This document shows positions 24,591 to 36,631 of a stretch of 64,000 bases of DNA, one piece after another. The translations under genes were made by a program, and so were the position numbers. Origin of the DNA: Siderastrea siderea. Lineage: Eukaryota > Cnidaria > Anthozoa > Scleractinia > Rhizangiidae. Position 1 is the stretch's first letter. Each line of letters starts with the position of its first letter. The notes below the pieces were generated by a model. That model was not told the DNA's origin, made no database searches, and saw only the letters and a list, made by a program, of their open reading frames with translations. The stretch is from assembly GCA_964030785.1 (NCBI GenBank), contig OZ034975.1:44981569-45045568 (forward strand). The letters run 5' to 3'.

Positions 24591-25019
24591 AACGACAATG
24601 TAGAAAAATGTCCTGCCGAGGCTGTAGATAAGCAAGAAAAGCAAGAAGAAGAAGAAAAAAAAAGCCTTTCTTTGTAGAAAGCGAATTTCCAGAATTTTTC
24701 ACAATAAACAACTTTTTTCGCTTATATTTTGTCTCTTTATTTTATAAAACAAATAGATTCCATGTTGTCGTGCGTCTGTTCACAGGCTTACCATCCTCTA
24801 TTTGTGTTGCGGACCTGTGCTAGCTGAATATTAATGGCTGCTTCGGTTGTGTACAAAGGATTTTGCGAATACGATAATTAAGGCCTTTTGAAAGGAAGAA
24901 AGTCAAATAAAAACGCTTAGAAACATGAACACTGTGTTAATGTATGTTATTATGTGCTTGGTTTGTCGATTTAAAGCTCCGGGAGGCGGTTTTAGAAACT
25001 AGAAGTTTGACCGACTCTA

Positions 25020-25790
25020 TAAATATATATATACTCACAAGGCAGCAGCTTCAAGAACCTCAAATTTCCGACCGGCTTGGGATTTCGCCAAAATTAATAC
25101 ACTTAACCTTGTGCCTTTGACAAAAGAATCCCAGTTTCCGAAAGAACAGTCTTTGTAGTTTGATTTGGCCTGATTTTGAATCATTCGAGTCCGCGAACTG
25201 ACCCTTAAAATCCAGCACAAACTTTCGAATCTGATGGAAAATTTGTTTCTGCCTATGATCTGCACAAGTTACCTACTCAAAGGCATCTCAGGAATGCAGT
25301 TTTCGATGCAAATTTGAACTTGCGAGTCCCAAGCGGCCTGTTTGGCACACGCGGGTGCTGCCACGCATCGCATCGCAACAATATGGTGATAAAAATAAAT
25401 TAAAATGGTGAAATAAATTTTACTATTTCCTACAATTTGCACGTGATTCTCGTGTGCCAAACAGGCCGCTTGGGACTCGCGAGTTCAAATTTACATCAAA
25501 AACTGCATTCCTGAGATGCCTTTGAGAAGGCAACTTGTGCAGATCATAGGCAGAAACAAATTTTCCATCAGATTCGATAGTTTGTGCTGGATTTTAAGGG
25601 TCAGTTCGCGGAATCGAATGAGTCAAAACCAGGCCAAATCAAACTGCAAAGACTGTTGTTTCGGAAACAAGGATTCTTTTGCCAAAGGCACAAGGTTATA
25701 AGTGTATTAATTTTGGCGAAATCCTAAGCCGGTCGGAAATTTGAGGTTCTTGAAGCTGTATGCCTTGTGAGTATACAGCTATTTCAATTA
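25020..25790. mobile_element. Nested palindromic element with arms of about 330 bp
   Basis: The left arm (25030-25365: actcacaaggcagcagcttc ... caagcggcctgtttggcaca) and the right arm (25445-25775: gtgtgccaaacaggccgctt ... ttgaagctgtatgccttgtg) are inverse copies around a spacer of about 80 bp. It splits the outer left arm of the larger fold-back structure. Confidence 0.85.
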
Positions 25791-25869
25791 ACGTTGTCGG
25801 AGAGACTACGCGACAAGACTGCAGGGTGATAGGGGTATTTTTAAAGTGTATATGACAGATTTTTTTTTA

Positions 25870-26110
25870 ATATTAATATATGAAATTCATGTATTTCAAC
25901 TGCGGATAAAGATAGAATTATATGTAGATCATCGCAGTGAAGGTTTTCAACCTAAGCGGTTGAAAAGAAGAAACCTGAAAAAATTCAGGCTTGAACGGGA
26001 ATCGAACCCATGACCTCTGCGGTACCGGTGCAGCGCTCTAACGAACTGAGCTATCAAGCCAACTGGGAGCTGGTTAATCGAGAGTTCGTGTTTATCCCGT
26101 AGATGGGATT
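25870..26110 (-). repeat. tRNA-derived SINE, copy 1 (tRNA-Thr-like head at 25988-26060)
   Basis: On the minus strand, GGCTTGATAGCTCAG..., with A-box-like and GGTTCGATTCCC B-box, forms a 73-nt cloverleaf whose anticodon loop CCGGTAC would read GGT (Thr). The acceptor stem GGCTTGA/TCAAGCC is intact. A conserved non-tRNA tail (ttcttttcaaccgcttaggt onward) is shared with two nearby copies, so this is a SINE rather than a working tRNA gene. A partial tail copy follows at 26115-26210. Confidence 0.8.
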
Positions 26111-26214
26111 TTTTCAGTATTTTTTCAGGTTTCTTCTTTTCAGCCGCTTAGGTTGAAAACCTTCACTGCGATGATCTACATATAATTCTATCTTTATCCG
26201 CTGTTCAAATATAT

Positions 26215-26450
26215 GAATTTCATATATTAATATTCATTTATTCTCCATCTACGGGATAAATACAAACTCTCAATTGACCCGCTCCCAGTTGGCTTGATAG
26301 CTCAGTTGGTTAGAGCGCTGCACCGGTATCGCAGAGGTCATGGTTCGATTCCCGTTCAAGCCTGAATTTTTTCACGTTTCTTCTTTTCAACCGCTTAGGT
26401 TGAAAACCTTCACTGCGATAATCTACATATAATTCTGTCTTTATGTAATA
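26215..26450 (+). repeat. tRNA-derived SINE, copy 2 (head at 26291-26362)
   Basis: Same family as copy 1, opposite strand. The 5' flank ttctccatctacgggataaa precedes the tRNA-like head. One G is missing in the T arm (catggttcg instead of catgggttcg). The tail ends near aattctgtctttatg. Confidence 0.8.
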
Positions 26451-27414
26451 GATCAAAAACGAGTGCGAGTTTTTCATCAGGGGTTCCAAACACCGAGAAA
26501 GAGATGAAAGCACGACGCCGTAGGCGGAGTGCTTTTATTGTTTAGAGGTGTTTGGAACCCCTGATGAAAAACGAGGCACGAGTTTTTGATATGTCTTCTC
26601 AAACTTGTGTGGGAATTAAGTAGAACTGTTTGAGAACAATAGTAGGTTATAAAGGCGCGCTCAGTGGGCGATTGTTTGTTTGGTATTCAATTGCTAAATG
26701 AAATGAATATTTAATATGCGGCGATGCTGGTGAGTAAAGGAAGAATTTTTAAAGAAATTTACATAACTGCACGTGGTGGAGTTCGAGTCCGGATCAGGAC
26801 GGTTTCGCGTTCCCAAAACACCTTCTGAGGAAAAGGTTTCGGTGAATGACGCGTTCCAGTTTCAACTAAGTACAGCAACGAGTGGGCTGTGAACAGTTTT
26901 CTGTCGAATGGCCAAGGTTAAGAGAGGGTATAAAGTTCTGGTAAGTTCGCGTTCGATAAACTGCCCGTAGGCATCAACAGCTTCAATAAGGTTTTAACTG
27001 GAATGTGCGTGGCGGCAGGCATTCATAGCAAAACTGCTCATAGCATGTGTGTTACTTGTGTTTTCTCCCTGTTCATTGCTGGGATTAAAGATAAATTGAT
27101 ACGCGTAAAGGATGTTGTTTTCAAGAAAGGAAAATTCAAAAACTGCACAACCAATGTAACGGTGTCTGAGAAGAAGTAACATGTTGCTGTGTTGTTGTTG
27201 TAATTAATGAGTCAAGCAGGAAATATGCGCATGTATGCGGTAATTAGCATAAAGGCTGATTAAAATTCAAGTTTCTTGATCAGTTTTTTAACTAATCGAA
27301 CGTGTCTTGATCGGTATGTTCATTGGGTATCAACATTCATGCACCTGACCTAATTGATGCAACCTGATTGGGTCATAAGCTCATGAATTATTAATGAGAT
27401 TGAGAACCGTAGTT

Positions 27415-27650
27415 CAAATATATGAATTTCATATATTAATATTCATTTATTCTCCATCTACGGGATAAATACGAACTCGCAATTGTCCAGCTCCCAGTTG
27501 GCTTGATAGCTCAGTTGGTGAGAGCGCTGCACCGGTATCGCAGTGGTCATGGGTTCGATTCCCGTTCAAGCCTGAATTTTTACAGGTTTCTCCTTTTCAA
27601 CCGCTTAGGTTGAAAACCTTCACTGCGATGATCTACATATAGTTCTAGAT
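27415..27650 (+). repeat. tRNA-derived SINE, copy 3 (head at 27500-27572)
   Basis: Third copy, with the same flank, head and tail. The head is a complete 73-nt tRNA-like sequence with anticodon GGT. It abuts the inner arm of the fold-back structure. Confidence 0.8.
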
Positions 27651-28252
27651 TTTTTTATTTGCCTGATCGAATCTAAACGGCCTCCTGATATGAATATCAA
27701 AATTATTTTTCGATTTCGATTTTCCTTCCCCGCGTTTTTGCCGTTTAAAGACGTGAAATTTTACTTCCAGTCATGTCAAAAACCGCGCAAAGGGAGACCT
27801 GGGCATAGTCACGTTGTGACGTCATACCAGGAACGGAGTCGATGTCAAAACAAACTACGTAGGCTGACCAAATTAAGCACGAAATTATGTGAAACTGTTG
27901 ATATTACAAGTAATCTGGGTAGTGATTTGCAGCTTTTAGAGTCCACCGAATGCGAATCGCCAACTTCTGAAGTTGAAACCAAAACAGAACTCAAGATCGA
28001 GAAAGAAGCTATTGAGGGCCAAAAGGTCCTTACATAGACAATCCGCTTGCCGATGGAAATTGACTTAGAGAATACTATCGAGAGATAGGGGAGACAGGAC
28101 GAAGAAAACAGAATCTAGAAAACCTATTTGATGGTACCGAAGCGCTCGAGACGTAGGAAGAAGTGCCACGATTTCTCATCTCCGGGTGTAAATATAATAA
28201 TTGTGCTCGGCTAAATAAACCTTGTTCGCGCTCGGCTAAATAAACGCCTGTT

Positions 28253-28560
28253 ATGCCGGCTATACTTTCATACTCTTACAAGTGTAGATGTGGTAACTGT
28301 GCCTTAAGCCATCTGCAAAACGCTGTAGATTGTCTTTGCCGGAAAGAAATTCAGAAATGTGTCGAATCTCTCGAAGCGCCGTTGTTTCGCGCGAAGCCGC
28401 AAACTTGACACAACAACAGGATGTATAACAACCCACCCGGTACTGTTCAGTGTTGTCTGACTAAAACTGATGGTCGCTACGGTCAGATGCAGAAAATATG
28501 ATACGATAGATGGAAGAAACTATTGGTTTGGAAGAGAAGTGAGTAATTCTCAGCGTTCTT
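28253..28560 (+). pseudogene. Broken P2X7-C-terminal-like domain, left arm
   Basis: An ORF of 51 codons (28253-28408) contains KCRCGNCALS...DCLCRKEIQKC, matching the CxCGNC...CCxEI cysteine pattern of the P2X7 intracellular-domain-like family. This zinc-binding domain is much expanded in anthozoans and often unattached to a channel. Downstream, in another frame, GCITTHPVLFSVV resembles the next conserved block (CxTxHPxFxxVCL). The frameshift and stops make it a remnant. Identification is by motif memory, without a database search. Confidence 0.6.
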
Positions 28561-28859
28561 GTGGACTCTCTGAAACGTTGTTTTAGGTCTATGTAAATTG
28601 TGCAATGGCCAATTTGATTGATATTTCAGGTCTTTCAATAAGCTGCAGTAAGATTATTAAATGAAGGTTAGAGTTTGCTCATTCCTTTCAAAACTTAGTC
28701 AGATATGTTTTCATCATAATTTTATAATTATCCGTAGCTCAGTTGTGCACAAATGAGGGATGTTATAAGTTTTACCGCGGTTATGAATCAACCTGGTCAA
28801 TATATCGGAAGTAAACAGTGCAGAAATTCCGAGTGTCAATTTGCCTAGGCGTAATGCAA

Positions 28860-29180
28860 CAGGAATGTTTCAAAGAGTCCACAAGAACGCAGAGAGTTTC
28901 TCACTTCCCTTCCGAACTAAGCCGTGACAACAATTTCTTCCGTCTATTGCATTATATTTTGCTGCAACTGGTCGTAGCGACCATCTGTTTTAGGCAGACA
29001 ACACGGAATCCCGGGTGCATTGTTACACATCCTGTTGTTGTGTCAAGTTTACGGCTTCGCGCGAAACAACGGTGCTTCGAGAGATTCGACACATTTCCGA
29101 ATTTCTTTGCAGCAAAGAGAATCTACGGTGTTTTGGAGATGGTTTAAGGCACAGTAACTACATCTACACGTGTACGAGTA
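28860..29180 (-). pseudogene. Broken P2X7-C-terminal-like domain, right arm
   Basis: This is the inverted counterpart of the left-arm fragment. It encodes CRCSYCALNHLQ and CCKEIRKCVES, then a stop, then in another frame GCVTMHPGFRVVCLKQM. The second block is better preserved here than in the left arm, so the arms are not identical and have drifted since they formed. Confidence 0.6.
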
Positions 29181-32100
29181 TGAAAATATAACCTGCATAA
29201 CCGGCGTTTATTTAGTAGCCGAGCACAATATTATGATATCTACACCGGGAGATGAGATTTAATCCTTGCATTTCTTGCTATGTCTCGAGCGCTTCGGTAC
29301 CATCAAATGGGTTTTCTAGATTCTGTTTTCTTCGTTCTGTCTCCCCTATCTCTCAATAGTATTCTCTAAGTCAATTTTCATCGGCAAGCGGATTGTCTAT
29401 GCGAGGACCTTTTGGTTCTGAATAGTTTCTTTCTCGATCTCGAGTTCTGTTTCGCTTTTAACTTCAGAAGTTGGTGATTCGCATTCGATAGACTCTAAAA
29501 GCTCCAAATCACTGCCCAGATTACTTGTAACATCAGCAGTTCACATAATTTCGTGCTTAATTCGGCGGTTACGGAATAAAGAAAAATAAGATGTATTAGA
29601 TCTCTGCAATGCGGCCACGTAGTTTGTTTTGGCATCGACTCCGTTCCTGATATGACGTCACAACGTGACTATGCCCAGGTCTCCCTTTGCGCGGTTTTTG
29701 ACATGACCGGAAGTAAAATTTCACGTCTTTAAACGGCAAAAACGCGGGGAAGGAAAATCGAAATCGAAAAATAATTTTTGATATTCATATCAGGATGCCA
29801 TTTAGATTCGATCAGGCAAATCAAAAAAAATCTGTCATATACACTTTAAATATATTTACCAAACTTAGCTATAGCTCGCCCCTATAAAAAATAAATCGCA
29901 TAGGCAAGTGTTTATGGTACTTTCACCCATCCTATGTCAGTGACAGCCGTGAAATTACAGCCGAATCGCGATCGCAAAAGATGTACAGCTACCCATACTA
30001 ACTTTCGGTCTTGTCGCGTGAGCTCGAGGCTTTAAAATCGGACAACGTTAATTGAAATAGCTGTATATACATTTATAGAGTGGGTCAAACTTCAAGTTTC
30101 TGAAACCGCCTCCCGGAGCTTTAAATCGACAAACCAAGCACATACTAACATACATTAACACAGTGTTCATGTTTCTAAGCGTTTTTATTTGACTTTCATC
30201 AGTTAAAAAGCCTTAATTATCGTATTCACAAAATCCTTTGTACACAACCGAAGCGCCCATTAACATTCAGCTAGCACAGGTCCGCAACACAAACAGAGGA
30301 CCGCAACACAAACAGAGGACCCTGGGGACGAGGTTGAAGTGTAGTAAGAATATCAGTGACACACTCGCCTAACGGCTCGTGTGCCACTTTTTTGTTCTCA
30401 CCACATTTTCACGTCATCTGTGATCTATTACTGAACAGAGGCACCGCAACATGGAATCTATTTGTTAAATTGAGAATGGAACGGACGATAACGCACTGCT
30501 GTAAAAGGTATTCCCCAGTGGAGTTCTTCACGTACTACGAAAAGACAAGGAAATTTGAACCGAATTGAATAGCTACGGTAAAGAACTCTTCAAATCCGAG
30601 ATGGCGGCTACAAATCGAGCACATGTTCTTTTGTCGTTACCATGGTTTCCCACATAAAGTCGTGACCAAAATTTAGTGACAGAAAGAACAATAGGTATAG
30701 TCCATAGACCATAAAAATGTATTTTCTGCATATTTTTGGCCTATTTATCACTAGTTTTCTTATTTCAGCCAATCACGTAGCCGTATTTTAATTACTTAAT
30801 TGGAAACAGACACCGGACGTGCTCCTGCTGCGTTGCCAATTTTTCTATAGTTCTTACGCGACCCATTAGTGGGAACCTGGGCTCCCGGCTAACCGGGGCT
30901 GAGTTTTCCATGCAATCGTGAAGTTTAGTGAGGCTTTGGTGAGTTTCTGAACTAAAGTGTTGAGAGATCTCGGGCAAGCCAGCCCAGCTCATGTAATTGC
31001 CCAGCCTAGTGTGTCTTGTCACTTTGAGTTGCTTGTGCTTGTGACACTTGTCCTTTGCTTCTGGCCCCTAGGAACTGTCTCTGCGGATCACTGGTTTGTT
31101 TCAAGACACAGTGGGATCGATACAGTCACCTGTGGTCTTCAACAATCTAATCCCTGCAAGACAATCTACCAAGCTGCTACGCGTGCGCATGACGGTGATA
31201 TCATCAACATAGACGGGTCAGGCACGTCACGTGACCCATATCCTTGCGAGTCTGGGGTAGGATTAGAGCTAGCAGGAGTAGCTATTCGCAGTTATGGAAC
31301 TCGCGCAGTTATCGCTTGTAAAAACAGCAGTTTTCGAATTTCTTGCGATGTCAAGAATAATTCTTCCAGTGGCGTCTCTTTGGCAGGAATTACTTTTGTA
31401 AACACTTCCCTGTACCTTGTTGGATGCTCTTTAAAGATGGCCGAGGTGAATTTTGTTAATAGCTCTGTTGACACTCTGTCCCTGAGCTTTGTACAAGGCT
31501 TAATAGGAAACGTTTACTTTACTGGCTGCATCTTTCAAAACAGCAGTGCTAACGGTGTCAAGATCTTCGGAGATTCAGTGAATTTCGAAATTTGGAACTC
31601 CACATTCGCCAACAATAATCTGCGCAATGCAGATATCGTGCTATTGGTCATAACGCCTCAAACCTTACAAGCTCAAATAAGGGTCAACTTCACCAATATC
31701 ACTGTCGTGCATAACACCTGTCCCGGTGAAGCATGCTTTAAAATTGGATCTGGAAACAATGGAAAATTGACTATGAAAATAGAGGAAGGGAAATTTGTGA
31801 ACAACCAGGCGGGAGAAAATGTTCTGGATATTAGTGGTACTTCAGCTATCGAACTAAAGTCCGTTCAGTTTAGAAACAATAATGGCAGAGCTGTTAAAAT
31901 TCATGATGGAAACTCTGCGGAACTTAATCTCGATAAAGGGAACTTTGTTAAAAACAAAATACACGATTCAACTAAGGTTAGCGATGGAGCAGCAGTATCT
32001 GTCCGCGGATTCACGCAGGAGGCTCTCGTCTTCATGTCGAGGTCAAACTTCAGCTCCAACGAAGGTGAGGACGGTGGCGCATGCGCTTTCATAAACTTGT

Positions 32101-35100
32101 CATCGTTGATATTGAATATCGAAAGCTGCAATTTTGTCCATAATGAAGCTTGGAGTTCAGGGGGCGCGTTGACTGTTGGAACAAATTATAGACGGCAAGA
32201 AAAAGCCGTGATAAATATTAACAATTCAAACTTCAGTGTTAACATACTTCACTTGTGTTTATACGAGCATCGTTCTTCTAAAGTTGACATTCCCTGCTAT
32301 CCAGATTCAGGAGGAGGTGGTGCTTTGGCATTGTAAGTGGAGCGCATGAGGAATCTTATCTTAATAAATAACACTTTTGCCGACAACAAAGCTGAAGAAA
32401 AGAGCGCTGGGGCTATAAGAGCTAACATTGGTACCCTCTATCAAGAAGCTGTTTTTCTCAACTGTGAATTCGTTCGCAATTCTGGAGTCTTTCCCGGAAC
32501 GTTTGAACTAATCATAAGCTATCATTTACCGTCATTACAAGCGCGCGTGACAGTACAAAATTCCACGTTTATTCAAAACAAAGGGTACGGCATCTTCCCT
32601 TACGATATTTTTCTGCCGTATCAAAGCTACCTGACGATCTCATTCTGTAAGATTCAAAACAACTCAGGAGGTGGAATATTTATTGGTAGTTCTTCCAGCA
32701 GTAGTGATATCTGTTTTGTTCGCGTAGAGAATACTTTAATAAGTGACAATAAAAACTTTGTGCTCTTTCTCTTTAACAAAATCGTCAGAGACGCCAGCTT
32801 TAAATTTACCAACGTGTCAATATTGAGAAATGACTGCAAAGCAAAGAGTTCAATCTTTCGCGTTTCCATGTATCAAGCCAAAAATTCCTTACATTTGCAC
32901 AACAGCAAAATCGAGGACAATTTCTGCAAGTCAGGGGTTATGAAGATTTCTGTTACACCGCACGTATACACATACCCTGACATGATCGACATCAATTCAA
33001 GCACCGCGGTCACTATAAATAACACTGTGTTTCGTGGAAACTCTGGCGTTGCTAAGAGCACGCTTACAGTGTTAGACGCAAAGGTGGTAAACATTCAAAA
33101 CAGCAAATTTATTAACAACTTCGGCAGCACAGACGGATCACACGTGCGAGTTCAGCTTCGCTCGAGCAAATTACAAATTTACAAAACCAACTTCTTCCAG
33201 TCAGAGAAGTCACAAGCCTTCAACATACACAAAGAGCAACCATATAACGGATTTTTAACAGTGACAAGTTTTGGAAATATGTCTGTGCGCGAGAGTTCAT
33301 TTATTTCTGACCCTCTCAACTACGACGGTGTAACTCTCATCTTTGTTAGAGGTGCGGGCAAAGTCTCTATGGATGATTCTGTGCGAATTCAATCCTCGGT
33401 CGGAAGTAAACTGCAACTCTACAATTTCACTCACTGGGAAATTTTAACCGAAGGAAAAAAGTTTCTTCAGGCCTTGATAACTTCGTTTGCAATGAGTGCT
33501 CAGCCTTGTCCCATAGGAACCTACAGCATAAGGAGAGGAACCAGAAACGGCTTCGCAAATGAGAACCAAGTAAAATGTCTTCCATGTCCCAATGGGGCAA
33601 ACTGTACGTCATCTTTGGCCGCAAGACCGAACTTTTGGGGTTTTCCTATTGGCGATAAAGTATACTTCACGTTCTGTCCCAAAGGGTACTGTTGTCCGGC
33701 TCTCAATCAAAAGTGCCCTTACCGCAATGACAGCTACCTGCATTCTGGTTGCCAAGGAAACCGAACTGGGATTCTCTGTGGAAGATGTAAAAAGGACTTC
33801 AGTGAAGCTCTGTTCTCCACCAATTGTCACCCTGTCCAGGATTGTACTCATCGCTGGTATCTGGTCGTTATGCTCATCAGTACAGTGTTGTTCGCGTTGT
33901 ATCTCATCCGAAAACCTCCAGTATTCCAAAAATTAATGACAGAATTAACATGGTTTCTTCCAAGCCACAGGCGAAAAGACTACCAAGACTTACGCAACAT
34001 AGGAATTGAAAACAAAACAAATGGTACCTCCTCTTTCTCTTCTGATGGATTCCTTAAAATCCTCTTTTATTTTTACCAAGTTGCTGGACTGTTGACTATT
34101 TCATCTTATGGAGTGAGCGAACTGTTAAGAGAGAACATTGTGTTGCCAATGATAAACCTTATGGACTTCAAGCTGTATGCTAACAATGGCTGGAATATCT
34201 GCCCTTTTCCTGGTATCACACCACTAACCAAAACACTGTTTCAACTTGTTATCGTTATGGCTCTCTTCTTGTCAGTCCTGTTTATCTACCTTCTGCACAG
34301 CGGTCTCAACAAGCTAAGCAAGCACACTCAAGTCCTTCCCCAATGCGGCCCTTATCTCGGAGCAATCCTGGAGATCGTGTTGCTAGGGTACTCAGCGACG
34401 ACTGGCACTGCAATGAAGCTGTTGGACTGTAGAAAAATTCAGCACGTTTCACGGTGGTATCATAACGCAGAAGTCACGTGTTTTCAGTGGTGGCAGAGCG
34501 CCTCTATAGCGGCAATTGTTCTGTATTTGTTTCCGTTTATATTCACGTTATATATTGGTTCTCCGCGGTTGCATCGACGGCAAATTTCAGCGAAGAAGTT
34601 TCTACTGGCGTGTGTCTTCCCTCTTCCTTATCTTTTGGTTGTCTTTGTTGTTTATTTAAACAAAGTTTTAACACGACCGCACGACTCCCAAGAGATGACA
34701 TTAAAATCGTCTGCTGTTGATGTTCAAGAGGAAATGACCAGTTCTCCCCAGTGCACCATAGAAAACTCAGTTCTTGAAGTACTGAGTGCTCCGTTCTGCA
34801 AGCCAGAACAAGATGAACAATCACCAGGCAAGATCTATTGGGAGAGCATCCTCATTGGTCGCCGATTTATTTTAATTCTGGTTGCCTCGTTCGTGGCTCA
34901 CGCCTTCCTGCGGTCTGTTTGCCTTGCAGTCCTGTGCTTAATTTTCCTGTTACACCACCTATCCCAGAAGCCCTTCGTCAAGTTTCGCGCCAACCTCGCG
35001 GAAACAGTTTCCTTGACAACCCTGGTCGTTATAGCAATACTGAATGTTGGGGTGGCTTCGTATTATTCCGCAGGGGCTGAAGCCCGCGGTGTGAAGCAGA

Positions 35101-35408
35101 ACTACGTACAAGGGTTTCTTTTAACAGAAGCAGTTTTACTAGGCTTTGTTCCGTTTGTTTTTGTAGCTTTCGTCTCCTTTACATTGGCTTCGCAACTTGT
35201 TCGTCTGTTGATTATTTTAATCCAGTCTACTCGGTGGCTTGTCAACAAAACAAAAACTTATAAACAAAAACTGCGGTTAGAACAAGGCGAACCTTTGCTT
35301 CCTTCTAATTGATCATTGTATGGCAAGATCATTTTCATGCGGCGAGCAGAACGCAACTTAATATAGTTAATTCAAATTAATTAAGCTAATTCAGACATAA
35401 TGAACAAT

Positions 35409-35607
35409 TAGAAACTTAGAGACTACTTTCTGTGGGTTGACGATGAGCCCACGACAGGAATGAGATGTAGTGTGAATCGCCTTGACACGCTGACAAGTTG
35501 TTTCTCGTTTCCATGTTCTTGAAGTGTGCAAAACACGCAACGCTCTTCTCCGCACCCTCCCACAAATCAACGCGCTCCACGTTTGACTTAGGAGAGACAC
35601 CTGACAT
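35409..35607 (-). pseudogene. Orphan copy of WD40 terminal exon (unit 2), with longer open frame
   Basis: It aligns with terminal exon 23 of the WD40 gene (47183-47223). Here the WD40 frame reads VSPKSNVERVDLWEGAEKS and stays open for about 60 codons to a stop near 35416, because TGG replaces the TAG used in unit 3. Unit 1 has lost this region. It may show the ancestral, longer C-terminus. Confidence 0.6.
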
Positions 35608-35679
35608 ATCAGGCTACGTTTTGAGTTTAACGTTTTTTTTTTATTTCTTCCATATTATTATTCACACAAATGACCGTAA

Positions 35680-35696
35680 AATAAATATAAAATAAA
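35680..35696 (+). terminator. Candidate poly(A) signals of receptor B
   Basis: Two AATAAA hexamers lie about 370 bp after the stop codon of gene B. The matching AATAAA in gene C is at 47313. In gene A the corresponding stretch is deleted. Confidence 0.4.
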
Positions 35697-36030
35697 ATTT
35701 GTAATTAAATATACATATTTACAGTTTTGTGTACAAAATATACGTATATTATAAGTTAATGATATTTCGGATTGTAGTGTAAGGCTTTGAACTTTTACAA
35801 CTTCTCGATTCTAAGCTCGTTGTGAGGAAATGCTCGTGCTAAAAACTGCCAATATTCGTGTCAGCAAATTCCGTCGTCTCCTTAACAGGCTTCTTGCGAG
35901 CTAAAAATGATACACAACAAAAATGATCAATGATTTCGCATACGAAAAACTTACCTGGGTGAAGTCTACGCGGCCCGCAGAGCGAGCATCTACTCAAATT
36001 TTCGAAACACTGGTAACCCACGACGTTTTT

Positions 36031-36256
36031 TAGCTACTCCTCTAGCCTGCGTAGCATGCGTTTCCGTAATGCTTTCCGCACGTTCCAGGCATTTTTCGCT
36101 TTTTGGCCGCGCGAAAATTGGGGCGAGCGCCTTCCCTCCCTGCCGCTTCCATTTCTCGCCCCTCGCCCCAATTTTCGTGCGGCCAAAAAGCGAAATATAT
36201 GTTGCGAACGGGCGAGAAAAGCCTACGGAAACGCTTGCTACGCAGGCTACTACTCC
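36031..36256. repeat. Palindromic MITE, agcctgcgtagcatgc ends (unit 2)
   Basis: Unit 2 counterpart of 18757-18960. Its core contains the inverted gcgcgaaaattggggcgag / ctcgccccaattttcgtgc pair, better preserved than in unit 1. Confidence 0.75.
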
Positions 36257-36464
36257 CCCTTACAAAGGGATGCTAGTCCAGCTATCGCAAAGTTACATCA
36301 ACGTTTTGAGAGGTTTAACCAACGGTTCGCCGGCAACCGTATGTACATCCGAGTGGGGAGTGCCACTATAAAGAAGGGTTTCTCGTAGGGACACAGGACA
36401 AAAAAAGCCTGTACATCCGCCTCCCAGCCGACTGGACACAGGCTATTCGCTAATACCCCAGGGG

Positions 36465-36582
36465 GAGTTGCATAAGACCTAATGTCAGGCGTAGCTGCTA
36501 ACGTCAGACGTTAACGTAGGGGCCTAACTGGAGTAAATGTCTGACGTTAAAACTTACGCCGGACGTTACGTTTTATGCAACT
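36465..36582. repeat. Palindromic MITE, gagttgcataa ends (unit 2)
   Basis: Unit 2 counterpart of 19177-19299, at the same position relative to the WD40 exon 22 copy. Confidence 0.7.
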
Positions 36583-36631
36583 CACCCCTGGTTTAACCAC
36601 CAGACCAACTCGCCTCTACCAAGGCATGTAT

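Larger units (their letters stand above)
24790..30310. mobile_element. Fold-back structure of about 5.5 kb in receptor B intron 1
   Basis: Outer arms: 24795-25020 (ctctatttgtgttgcggacc onward) is the inverse of 30050-30305. Inner arms: 27650-28700 is the inverse of about 28700-29830, meeting near 28.7 kb. The left arm is interrupted by a second palindrome (25020-25790) and by a SINE cluster (25.86-27.65 kb). Each arm carries a broken P2X7-C-like domain. It may be two head-to-head copies of a captured gene fragment or a fold-back transposon; no transposase was seen. Units 1 and 3 lack it. Confidence 0.75.
22593..35312 (+). pseudogene. Receptor-like gene B: beta-helix plus multipass membrane protein, one in-frame stop
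   Basis: Exon 1 is 22593-22644 (MDFASVWLLLFNGFWIL) and exon 2 is 31072-35312, joined in phase 1 to GTVSADHW. Intron 1 is 8.4 kb, swollen by the fold-back structure and SINEs. Codon 439 is TAA (32334-32336), where A and C have TAT (Tyr). The 438 codons before and 991 after are open. The same substitution turns the local sequence into a consensus donor (ATT|GTAAGT), so splicing there could in principle bypass the stop; I found no matching acceptor that keeps the frame. Relative to A and C the ectodomain has a short deletion (at YGIFPYDIFLPY) and a small insertion (SDICFVRVEN). Membrane half and Cys-rich module are intact. Two AATAAA motifs lie at 35680-35696. Confidence 0.8.

Noticed and set aside
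25988..26060. Functional tRNA-Thr gene
   Set aside because: Three copies share identical non-tRNA flanks and tail, as expected of a SINE; one copy has a T-arm deletion.
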